DNA from: JBDGYE01 sp039584255
GTDB taxonomy: Bacteria > Gemmatimonadota > Gemmatimonadetes > Palauibacterales > Palauibacteraceae
Assembly: GCA_039584255.1 (NCBI GenBank)
Contig: JBDGYE010000098.1
Span: forward strand, 1-9,524
DNA length: 9,524 bases
Direction of reading: 5' to 3'
Part shown: positions 1-7,017 of the stretch, in pieces
Position numbering within the stretch: the stretch's first letter is position 1
Layout: the number at the start of each line of letters is the position of its first letter
The notes under the pieces: generated by a model
Database searches by the model: none
Seen by the model: only the letters and a program-made list of their open reading frames with translations
What the model was told of the DNA's origin: nothing
Program-made: the position numbers and the translations under genes

Positions 1-609
1 GTCGATCTCTGGTGGCGCACTCCCCTGGCCTTCAACGTCTACGGCACTCTGCTGGCGGATGCGACGAACCGCGAGGGCACGTGTTGCCAGATGGGTGCCT
101 CCCTGGGAGTCGAGCTGCCGCGGATCGCTCCCGGTTTTCTGCTTCGGGGAAACTTCACGTTCATCCAGAGCCTGTCTTACAGGGCCCGCCGCGAGCCCCC
201 TCTCCCGTGGGAGGAGTATTCCGTGGAGCGAATCGGGATCGGGTGGGACAAGACCGACCTGTACGTGATCTCGCTGGAGGCCGAGTGGCTCCCCAGCGCC
301 GGCCTGTGGCTGCTTCCGAAGCTGGACATCCAGATAAAGGGTGAGGGCGACTTGCGCGACGAGCGTCCGCCTCCGGAGGATCTCGACACCTTCCCCCGCA
401 TTCTGATCGGCGACGCCGAGACGACGCTGCGACCGGCTCTGGCCGGACGATGGCGATCAGAATGGGAGTTCCCTCTCGACGTCGAGTGGGACCTGGGCGT
501 CAACTTCATCCAGGACTACAGAAACGTATCAGGGAACAGGCGGGTCGAGCTCGTGGGGACGCTCGGTGTGAGGCTGTGGACGCCACGGTGGAGCTTCGGA
601 TTGGAGTGA
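1..609 (+). CDS. Outer-membrane beta-barrel protein, C-terminal part (possibly Wzi-like capsule assembly protein)
   Basis: The reading frame is open from base 1 to a TGA at 607-609, giving 202 residues; the start lies upstream of the window. The sequence alternates short amphipathic strands (for example GFLLRGNFTFIQSL at residues 45-58 and RVELVGTLGVRLW at 181-193) with polar turns. It is rich in Trp and Tyr and ends in a strand-like segment (RWSFGLE), as outer-membrane barrels do. A stretch around 80-118 (GIGWDKTDLYVISLE, then a GEGD turn at 114-117) resembles the repeating barrel hairpins of Wzi-type capsule proteins, which hold polysaccharide at the surface. I see this as a pattern resemblance, not a diagnostic motif. 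The neighbouring export genes support the Wzi idea, but a generic porin-like barrel is the alternative. An adjacent Cys pair (28-29) is unusual for a barrel. The gene is convergent with the OPX gene and ends 40 bases from it. Confidence 0.6.
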   Translation, partial: VDLWWRTPLAFNVYGTLLADATNREGTCCQMGASLGVELPRIAPGFLLRGNFTFIQSLSYRARREPPLPWEEYSVERIGIGWDKTDLYVISLEAEWLPSAGLWLLPKLDIQIKGEGDLRDERPPPEDLDTFPRILIGDAETTLRPALAGRWRSEWEFPLDVEWDLGVNFIQDYRNVSGNRRVELVGTLGVRLWTPRWSFGLE

Positions 610-649
610 TCCGAGGAGTATCCGGGGGCGTTTACCTTGAGACAGTCCG

Positions 650-3334
650 CTACTTGGTGGCCGCAATGATGACGGTGGCGGTCGCCGTTATCAGGCCCGT
701 GATGACGGCCACGATCTCCAGGGTTCCGGGTCCCGGTGGCTTCTGCTCCTTGAACGGAACGGTTACCACCGCACCGGGGTCGGGCTCCGGAAGCGCGCCG
801 CCGAAGAAGAGAAACTTGGCTCCTCGCGTCAGGACCTGGCCGTTGGCGAGCTGAACTCGGGTTCGGCCCTTATCCGCCTTGGGCAGGTAGCCGCCCGCGC
901 GGCGGATGTAGTAGTCGGCTCCCTGACCTTCCTTGAACAAGACCTTGGTGGGAGCCTGGACGGCTCCGTCGACGTCGACCGTGGAGATGAACCGCGGAAC
1001 GAATAGCGAGTCGGCGGGCTCCACCAGAACGTTCTGCGGACCGTCCGGGCTACGGAGGGCCTCGACGTAGTCGATCCCCACCCTGGTTCGGGCGATCTCC
1101 GCGGGGGCCTGCTCTCGGGGCGACTCCTGGCGGCCGAGCGTGTCGCCGGGAAAGGTCTCGCCTTCCTGCTCGATGCCGACCAGGGCCGTGTCGCCAAAAA
1201 CCTGGCCGGCGATCTCGGCTCCCGTCAGCTCCTCGTCGTCCGGCTGTACCTCCGCGCGCCACAGCTGCAGTCCCTCGGTGTACGCCTCGGCCGTGAGCCC
1301 TCCGGCTCGAGCGATGAGATCCGTCAGCCGCTCGGTTCGCACCTGCAGCGAGTAGGGGCCCGGGAACATCACTTCACCGGTCACGACCACCCGGCGCTGG
1401 GGCTCGAAGCCCGGCGACTTGCGCACGTATATCGCGTCCAGGTTCTCGAGCGTGAAGTCTGCGTTCGACCCCGGTGCCTGAGCGTCTCCCGGCTGTCCGC
1501 CGGCCGCGGCCACGTCGAACACCAGGCTGCTGTCCAGCGCGACCTCGAAGGTTCGGGTGATCGTGTCGCTGCGGGCCTGGCCGATGGCCACGCGGGCGAC
1601 GTCGACCGTTCCCAGGTAGGCGCCGGTCCGTAGCCCGCCTGCACGCAGAATCAGGTCGCGGACCGTCATCCCGTCCACGTACGGATAGACCCCGGGCTCG
1701 CGAACCCAGCCACCGATCGACACGGCTCTCTCCTCGCGGAGGTTGCGGCGTGCGAAGGCGTAGATCTGGTCCAGCGGCTCGATGACGGGGTTGGCCACCG
1801 GCTGACCGGCGGCATCCCGCTCCAGACTGACCTGGATCATTCGCCGCGTGAAATCGGGCTGGAGTCGCTGGATCTGTACCAGGCCTTCATAGGCATCCGG
1901 CAGGAGCCCGCCCGCTCGATCCAGGACGTCCCACAGGCGCAGGCTCGGCTCGACCCCGTATTCGCCCGGCCGCCACACCCCACCCGTGATCCGAACGCTG
2001 TTGCGAAGGTCGTCCAGAACCGCGAAGACAGTGATCCGATCCCCGTCTACGAGAGGTACCTCTCGGTCGGCCGCATCTCCGGTGATGGGGATGTCAAGAA
2101 GCACCCGGTTCAGGCCCGGCTCCTGCTGCTCCGGCGGCAGCACTCGCGCGATCTGCACGCGGGCACCGGAGGCGTTGGCCGTCAGGCCACCCGCGAATTC
2201 CAGCACGTCGGCCAGGACGTCTCCCTTCACCAGCTCGTAGATTCCGGGGCGGATTATCGCCCCATCGACCTCGACGCGGCGGTCCGCCACCGGCACGAAG
2301 ATCACGTCCCCCTGCTGCAACCTCGGCGCCTCGTCGCCGCGGCCGTCCAGGAGATAGTCGTACAGGTCCACGGTGGCGTGCGTCTGCCGGCCACGGTTCA
2401 CCAGGATCCGCCGGAAGGAGCCGGTACGGTTGGGACCGCCCGCCGGGTACAGCGCGGCGAAGACCGAAGCGAAGGCGCTGATCTCGTACGCGCCGGGTCG
2501 CTCGACCTCGCCGATGACGTAGACCAGGTTCGTGCGCACGCTGGCAAGCGTCAGATCGAGAAAGGCCGTGGCGTTCGCGTCTCCGGTCAGGCCGGAGTAG
2601 ACCTGGCCCAGCCGCTGCGTCATCCGTTCCCGCAGCTCGGGGATGGTCAGTCCGTTGACGTCCACCCGGCCGACGTCGGGAATGGCCACCCAGCCTTCCC
2701 TAGCGACGATCAGCCTGTAGGCCAGCTCCAGGTCACCGGTCAGGACCAGGACCAGCTCGTCGTCGGGTCCCACCCGGTAGTCGGCGGGCACCGGCCCACC
2801 CTCCAGTGGCTGGAACTGGGTAGTCGCCCGGCGGAAGATCTCCCGGCCGAATATCGGAGGGCCGGGCTCCTCCTCTACGGGGAAGCCGAATGGAGATGGA
2901 CCCTGGAGAGCGAGCAGCAAATCGGTTGGAAGCGAATCGGCGGCCAGCGTTGACGCTATGTCGGTTCCCGTCAGGGCCTCGAGCAGCGGTACCGGTGTGG
3001 CGGCGCCCGGAATCTCATCGGTCAGTCCCTCGAGCACCGCCAGGTAGGGGTCGGCCGCATCCCTCCCGTAGCCGCGGCCCGCCAGCAGATCCCGCACCTG
3101 ATCAGTGGTCAGCCCGGACTGCTGGAGAAGCCGCAGAGCTTCCTGGTTCGAGATCGGCCGTCCCAGGGCCAGCTCAGCCTGGCGGCGAAGCAACTCGATG
3201 TCCTGGCCCTGTGCGCCGAGGGACGATCCCACCCCCGAAGCGGCCAAAAGAACCACTCCGGCGGCAAGGCAGGCCACGAGGCGGCCCATGGCGTGGAGCA
3301 CGCTTCTCACGTGGGGTGAATCGTTCACCGGCAT
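650..3334 (-). CDS. Polysaccharide export (OPX/Wza-type) protein with six SLBB domains
   Basis: This 894-residue protein should carry finished polysaccharide through the periplasm and outer membrane. The N terminus is a signal peptide (hydrophobic residues about 19-36, likely cleavage near A41). The LVAC at 19-22 lies before the hydrophobic core, so it is not a convincing lipobox. Residues 61-90 are a helical segment often seen ahead of the export domain in long SLBB proteins. The Poly_export domain starts near YRVGPDDEL (186-194). Six SLBB units follow, each with a G-x-V/I-x-x-P-G-like start and most with an AGG core: about 272-315, 355-397, 447-490, 537-580, 649-693 and 786-830. A polar, acidic linker (about 694-785) separates units 5 and 6. 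Residues 871-891 form a hydrophobic C-terminal helix, perhaps an outer-membrane anchor. ATG at 3334 has no clear Shine-Dalgarno; ATG at 3289 (residue 16) is an alternative that still keeps the signal peptide. The gene is last in the block, 92 bases after the Wzz-like gene. Confidence 0.93.
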   Translation of the reverse strand: MPVNDSPHVRSVLHAMGRLVACLAAGVVLLAASGVGSSLGAQGQDIELLRRQAELALGRPISNQEALRLLQQSGLTTDQVRDLLAGRGYGRDAADPYLAVLEGLTDEIPGAATPVPLLEALTGTDIASTLAADSLPTDLLLALQGPSPFGFPVEEEPGPPIFGREIFRRATTQFQPLEGGPVPADYRVGPDDELVLVLTGDLELAYRLIVAREGWVAIPDVGRVDVNGLTIPELRERMTQRLGQVYSGLTGDANATAFLDLTLASVRTNLVYVIGEVERPGAYEISAFASVFAALYPAGGPNRTGSFRRILVNRGRQTHATVDLYDYLLDGRGDEAPRLQQGDVIFVPVADRRVEVDGAIIRPGIYELVKGDVLADVLEFAGGLTANASGARVQIARVLPPEQQEPGLNRVLLDIPITGDAADREVPLVDGDRITVFAVLDDLRNSVRITGGVWRPGEYGVEPSLRLWDVLDRAGGLLPDAYEGLVQIQRLQPDFTRRMIQVSLERDAAGQPVANPVIEPLDQIYAFARRNLREERAVSIGGWVREPGVYPYVDGMTVRDLILRAGGLRTGAYLGTVDVARVAIGQARSDTITRTFEVALDSSLVFDVAAAGGQPGDAQAPGSNADFTLENLDAIYVRKSPGFEPQRRVVVTGEVMFPGPYSLQVRTERLTDLIARAGGLTAEAYTEGLQLWRAEVQPDDEELTGAEIAGQVFGDTALVGIEQEGETFPGDTLGRQESPREQAPAEIARTRVGIDYVEALRSPDGPQNVLVEPADSLFVPRFISTVDVDGAVQAPTKVLFKEGQGADYYIRRAGGYLPKADKGRTRVQLANGQVLTRGAKFLFFGGALPEPDPGAVVTVPFKEQKPPGPGTLEIVAVITGLITATATVIIAATK

Positions 3335-3426
3335 TTCACGAAACAGGGCGAGTCACGCTGGCATCCCATCCTCGACGATCGCTTGAAGTGTGCGCGGCGT
3401 CCATCAGTGATCGCAAGAGGTGCTCA

Positions 3427-4587
3427 TCACGGCGTACGCGAGCGCGAGACGTTCGTGCGGCGCAGCCTCTGCCAGAGACTCCGGACATCGCCCGTGGTCT
3501 CCGACGACAGTCTTCTGAACTCTTCATAGCGCTCCGGGTCGCTCACGCGAGAGACCAGGAAGAACTCCGCGCCGAAGGCGAGCATCAGCCCGAGCAGAGT
3601 GCCGAGAGCGAGCGAGAGAAGGCCCTTCGTGACGAGCCGCCGCCGGTCCGCTCTGGCCGGCTGGTAGGGGTCCTCGACCACCGAGATCACGGGCGTGTTC
3701 CTCACCTCTTCGATCTTGGCCTGCTCCAGTGCCTGTGCAAGCGAAGAGTAGACCTCCTGGTGGAGCGCGACCCGGCGCTGGAGGCGGTCCCGCTCGAAGC
3801 TAAGCTGGGGCGAGTTCTCGACGCGGCGGTTCTGCGCCAGGAACTGCTCGAGGGTGTCCTCCGCAACGGCAAGCTCACCTCGGGCCTCCTCCATCCGGCC
3901 GGTGACGAACTCCTTCTCGTTGCTCGCCTGGCTCTGTCGCGTTTCGAGGTTGAACTCGTTGACGAGGCCCAGCATTCGTTCCGCAATCTGAACCGACAGC
4001 TCCGGCCAGCGCGTGCGAACCGACAGCACGACGATCCCCGTCTCGGCGGACGTTCGGGTTGACATCCGCCTCTGGAGAGCCTTCGCAGCGTTCTCGACCT
4101 GCCTGGCCCGTGTTCGGCCTGTGATCTCCCAAAGCCCTATAAGGTCTCCGGCGATCCAGGTCGTGTCAGGTTCGGTCTCATCGACCAGCCGGTACTCGGA
4201 GCGGACCGCCGCCCTCAGAGTCTGCTCCGATCGGAGAAGCGCAGCGTAGAACTCGGGCGACTCCGCCGGCGTGGCCCCCGGAAGGCTGAACCCGAACTGT
4301 GCGGCGATGCCTGCCAGCTGTCCGAGCTGTGCCGCCTGCGGCTCGGAGGGGAGAAAGGTGGCGGTGGACGTGTATTGCCGCGGCAACAGCAGGGTGACCG
4401 TGCAGACAACCGCGGCAAGGAGGATGGGAAGGCCCACGACGATCCTTCGATGCCGGAGTACGACGTTGACGAGCCGCAGCAGCGAGGCGGGCTGTGCCTC
4501 TTCCTCGACGAAGGCCGTTTCGATTCTGACGGGTACGTAGTGGTCGGGTCGGGAGGAGCCGTGCTCGGTGCTGTCGCCTGCTGACAT
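3427..4587 (-). CDS. Wzz/GNVR-type polysaccharide chain-length regulator (PCP protein)
   Basis: This 386-residue inner-membrane protein should control polymer length and link the polymerase to the export protein. A cytoplasmic N-terminal arm (1-47) ends in basic residues (RHRR, 45-48). TM1 is about 49-69 and TM2 about 322-345. The periplasmic part between them has Wzz-like sequence just after TM1 (YTSTATFLPSEPQ, 72-84), a long helical region likely to form coiled coil (about 195-292), and a GNVR-like end: EEVRNTPVISVVEDP (293-307), then a proline- and arginine-containing stretch before TM2. The C-terminal tail (346-386) is short and basic with no P-loop, so no BY-kinase domain is fused. Any partner kinase must be encoded elsewhere, or the system works without one. 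The gene starts 11 bases after glycosyltransferase B, with a good Shine-Dalgarno beside that gene's stop codon. Confidence 0.92.
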   Translation of the reverse strand: MSAGDSTEHGSSRPDHYVPVRIETAFVEEEAQPASLLRLVNVVLRHRRIVVGLPILLAAVVCTVTLLLPRQYTSTATFLPSEPQAAQLGQLAGIAAQFGFSLPGATPAESPEFYAALLRSEQTLRAAVRSEYRLVDETEPDTTWIAGDLIGLWEITGRTRARQVENAAKALQRRMSTRTSAETGIVVLSVRTRWPELSVQIAERMLGLVNEFNLETRQSQASNEKEFVTGRMEEARGELAVAEDTLEQFLAQNRRVENSPQLSFERDRLQRRVALHQEVYSSLAQALEQAKIEEVRNTPVISVVEDPYQPARADRRRLVTKGLLSLALGTLLGLMLAFGAEFFLVSRVSDPERYEEFRRLSSETTGDVRSLWQRLRRTNVSRSRTP

Positions 4588-4592
4588 CGCCT

Positions 4593-4598
4593 ACCTCA
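4593..4598 (-). promoter_or_regulatory. Ribosome binding site of the Wzz-like gene
   Basis: TGAGGT on the minus strand lies five bases before the ATG at 4587 and directly after the TGA of the preceding glycosyltransferase. It fixes the Wzz-like start and suggests that ribosomes ending on one gene can reload on the next. Confidence 0.7.
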
Positions 4599-5747
4599 TC
4601 ACGTGGACAGGATCTCGTCGTACAGAACTTCTAGCCTCGCGGCCTGCTTCCGTACGTCGAAGCGCTCTCTTATCCGGGTCACCGCAGCCCGGGACATACG
4701 CGCACGGGCGCTTTCGTCGTCGAGCAAGGCGCCGAGTGCCCGCGCCAGGTCCTGCACGTCCCCTTCCTGGACTAGTATCCCCGTCTCGCCGTCCTCGATC
4801 CCTTCCGGGATCCCGCCGTGCCGGGTGGCCACAACCGGGAGTCCCGCCGCCTGCGCCTCGAGATTGGAGATGACGATGCCCTCCGCTTCGCCGGTCGCGG
4901 AAGTCCTGCTCGGATGACAGAAGACAGCCGCCCGCTCGAACCAGTCTCGCAGCCGCTCCTGGGGAACGAAACCCGGGAGATCCACTCGATCGGCGAGACC
5001 TAGCTCCGAGATACGCCGTTCGATCTCCTCGCGCTGCGGTCCCGATCCGACCAGGATCAGTCGGGTATCGGGGAGCCGGCCCGCGACGACGGCGAACGCC
5101 CTGAGGAGGCTCTCGATCCCTTTCTTCTCCACAAACCGTCCCACAAACAGGACGTTGCGCGGACGCCGTTCGTTGGACCGCTCGACCGCGTATCGCTCGA
5201 GGGGAATCCCAAGGTAGTGTACCGAGATGCGCTCCCGCGGAACGCCCTTTGCCTCCAGCTGCGCGGCTGTAAAACGTGTGTGCGCCACGAACCGGTCCGT
5301 GTGCTCGACGAGACGGTCGAAGTAGAGCCAGTAGTTGAACCAGGATACGGGGAAGAGCTGGAATCGCGGAAGTCGGGATACGTCGTACCCGTGCACGCTC
5401 ACAGCGAGCGGCCGCTTCATTCGCTCGGCGAAGCGAAGGGCATATACGCCGTCCACACCGAAGTGGGCGTGGAACAGATCCGGCTCAAACGCCTCGATCG
5501 ATCTGTCGAGGCGTGGGCTTCTCCGCAGAGCCGCGTACAGCACCTCCTCGGCTCGCGCCGCCGGTCCGTCGCGTCCGTCGGCGGTCGAACGTATGGCGTC
5601 CGCCGGAAAGGGGAAGCGATCCGCGTTGAGACGCCGCCGGCAGAAGACGCGAGCTTCATACCGCTCCTGCGCCATGAGGTTGTTGTACATCCAGACCTCG
5701 GAGGGCTGCAGGAAGGTATTCCTGAACACGGCTACTCGCTTGCGCAC
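4599..5747 (-). CDS. Glycosyltransferase family 4 protein (glycosyltransferase B)
   Basis: This 382-residue GT-B fold, retaining-type sugar transferase probably adds a sugar to the lipid-linked repeat unit on the cytoplasmic face of the inner membrane. The N-terminal acceptor domain contains HAHFG (93-97) and VHGYD (118-122). The C-terminal Glycos_transf_1 domain has GRFVEKKG (203-210), LVGSGP (232-237), the E-x7-E motif (E289 to E297 in EAEGIVISNLE) and HGGIPE (310-315). These are typical of GT4 enzymes of exopolysaccharide clusters that use nucleotide sugars; the donor cannot be told from sequence. Translation starts at a GTG with a strong GGAGG seven bases upstream, inside the end of the polymerase gene, giving a 92-base overlap in a different frame. 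The protein looks complete at family-typical length. It is followed 11 bases later by the Wzz-like gene. Confidence 0.93.
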   Translation of the reverse strand: MRKRVAVFRNTFLQPSEVWMYNNLMAQERYEARVFCRRRLNADRFPFPADAIRSTADGRDGPAARAEEVLYAALRRSPRLDRSIEAFEPDLFHAHFGVDGVYALRFAERMKRPLAVSVHGYDVSRLPRFQLFPVSWFNYWLYFDRLVEHTDRFVAHTRFTAAQLEAKGVPRERISVHYLGIPLERYAVERSNERRPRNVLFVGRFVEKKGIESLLRAFAVVAGRLPDTRLILVGSGPQREEIERRISELGLADRVDLPGFVPQERLRDWFERAAVFCHPSRTSATGEAEGIVISNLEAQAAGLPVVATRHGGIPEGIEDGETGILVQEGDVQDLARALGALLDDESARARMSRAAVTRIRERFDVRKQAARLEVLYDEILST

Positions 5748-7017
5748 TCTGCAGCCTCCGGTACTCCGCGGCCCCGTAGATAGCGCCGATCAGCAGGAAG
5801 AAGGCACCACCGACGCGGGGCTGGAGCAAGGCGAAGTTCGTGAAGAACAGCTGGATTCCGAACCAGCTCGTCAGCGCTATGCCCACAAGTCCAAGGTCGA
5901 GCAGCCACTTTTTCGCCGTCAACCTCACGCAGCTCACGAGTGTGCCCCCGAAGATCAGGGCCATCGTAGCGAGGCCCGCCAGGCCCAGCCAGAGCCAAGC
6001 TATCAGATAGGCGTTGTGTGGGGGCAGGGTCGGATCGAGGCCGATGGCTCGGGCGTAGGGGGGGAAGGTCTGGCCCCAGCCGTGGAAGCCCACGCCTCTC
6101 AGGGGATGACGGCCGACCAGCTGGGCACCGTGGGCCCAGATGAGGATGCGCGGGTCGCCCGTCGTCGAAGCTGACGCCAACCGCATCAGAGGCCTGCGAC
6201 TCATCGGAAGACTCAGAAGACCGGCTCCTAACAACGCGGCGACGCCGACCAGCCTCAGTGCGCGCCTCGCGCCGCTCCGCCACGCGTATACTAGACCTAC
6301 GGCGACGCCGGTGCCCATCGCGGCCGCGAGACCGGCTCTTGACCCGGTAGCCAGAAACGCCGCCAGGAACAGACCGACCGCCACGACCCGACCCGCTTCC
6401 GGTCTCCGCCCGAGTAGGTAGACGCTCACGCACACTCCGAACCCGAAGAAGATGCTCGCCACGTTGGTGTTCACGAACAGCGTCCCGGCCTTGAGTGGAG
6501 CGAGCACGTTGTTCCCCAGCCCGGGCTCGAAGAGGCCTTCCAGCGTGTTCGGCTCGGCGAGCAGGCGCGCCACCGGCGATCTCAGATAGACCAGCTCTGC
6601 GCCCGGCAGGAAGAAGAACAGGACGTTGAGGACCGCGAACGGGAGACTGAACAGAAGGAAGGCCCGCAGAAGTGTGGGTAGGCGTCCCCGGATGCCTATC
6701 TGGTAGCCCACCGTGTAGGCGGCCAAGGTAATCGCGAGGAAGACCGCGGTTCTCAGCGCTGGCTCCCCGCCCGCGCCGGTGGGAATCAGGAAGGCGCTCC
6801 CCACGAAGAGAATCAGGAGTCCGACGGCCGGGGGACGGCGGAATGCATCCGCCGGAGGCAGGCCCAGCACGAGGGCCGCCGGGACCGACAGGGCCAGGAG
6901 GAGTTGCCACAGCGTCACCTCGAACCTGCCGTACACGGGCAGGTAGCCCTGCAGAACCACTAGCGCGGCGGCGATTACCGCGAAGAGATACCGCTCGTCA
7001 GGTCCCTGTTTCTTCAA
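5656..7017 (-). CDS. O-antigen polymerase/ligase family membrane protein (Wzy-type)
   Basis: This 453-residue protein has roughly 10-12 hydrophobic segments. It carries the Wzy_C/O-antigen ligase signature: TGSRAG (224-229), then a large periplasmic loop with ILIWAHG (291-297), HPLRGVGFHGWG (304-315) and PPHNAY (332-337), then WLGLAGL. In this family an Arg and a His of this loop region are thought to be catalytic; R227 and H334 are candidates. Next to Wzz-like and OPX genes, a Wzy polymerase joining repeat units in the periplasm is more likely than a WaaL ligase. The start is uncertain. No ATG occurs between 7173 and the middle of the protein, and the ATG at 7173 would lie 160 bases inside the methyltransferase gene. 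I chose TTG at 7017, which overlaps the methyltransferase stop (TTGA) and puts basic residues just before the first membrane helix. It has no clear Shine-Dalgarno. The last ~30 residues lie beyond the final membrane helix, in the overlap with glycosyltransferase B. Confidence 0.88.
   Translation of the reverse strand: MKKQGPDERYLFAVIAAALVVLQGYLPVYGRFEVTLWQLLLALSVPAALVLGLPPADAFRRPPAVGLLILFVGSAFLIPTGAGGEPALRTAVFLAITLAAYTVGYQIGIRGRLPTLLRAFLLFSLPFAVLNVLFFFLPGAELVYLRSPVARLLAEPNTLEGLFEPGLGNNVLAPLKAGTLFVNTNVASIFFGFGVCVSVYLLGRRPEAGRVVAVGLFLAAFLATGSRAGLAAAMGTGVAVGLVYAWRSGARRALRLVGVAALLGAGLLSLPMSRRPLMRLASASTTGDPRILIWAHGAQLVGRHPLRGVGFHGWGQTFPPYARAIGLDPTLPPHNAYLIAWLWLGLAGLATMALIFGGTLVSCVRLTAKKWLLDLGLVGIALTSWFGIQLFFTNFALLQPRVGGAFFLLIGAIYGAAEYRRLQSAQASSRVQEYLPAALRGLDVQQPHGAGAV
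5755..5759 (-). promoter_or_regulatory. Strong ribosome binding site of glycosyltransferase B
   Basis: GGAGG on the minus strand stands seven bases before the GTG at 5747. It lies within the polymerase coding sequence and is the main reason for accepting the GTG start and the overlap. Confidence 0.75.
6058..6064 (-). repeat. Poly-C tract (7 C on the coding strand) in the polymerase gene
   Basis: Seven G on the plus strand read as TTC CCC CCC TAC in the polymerase (F318-Y321), inside the predicted catalytic periplasmic loop. Slippage here would break the gene. A run of seven can occur by chance in GC-rich coding sequence. Confidence 0.9.

Noticed and set aside
610..649. Terminator between the convergent barrel and OPX genes
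   Set aside because: I found no stem-loop followed by a T run on either strand. Only a small imperfect direct repeat (GGAGTGATCCG at 603-613 and GGAGTATCCG at 615-624) is present, too short to interpret.
3269..3280. Lipobox (LVAC) in the OPX protein
   Set aside because: The Cys comes before, not after, the hydrophobic stretch of the signal peptide, so lipoprotein processing there is unlikely. An ordinary cleavage near A41 fits better.
3335..3426. Promoter or attenuator hairpin in the 92-base gap before the OPX gene
   Set aside because: GATCGC occurs twice and a 5-bp pairing is possible, but the loop would be nearly 30 bases, and no -35/-10 pair or T run accompanies it.
3336..3527. A 63-residue minus-strand frame that overlaps the Wzz-like gene end and stops one base before the OPX ATG
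   Set aside because: Its position could suggest a leader peptide coupled to the OPX gene, but the protein is Arg-rich and low in hydrophobic residues, as alternate frames of GC-rich genes are. It has no clear ribosome binding site.
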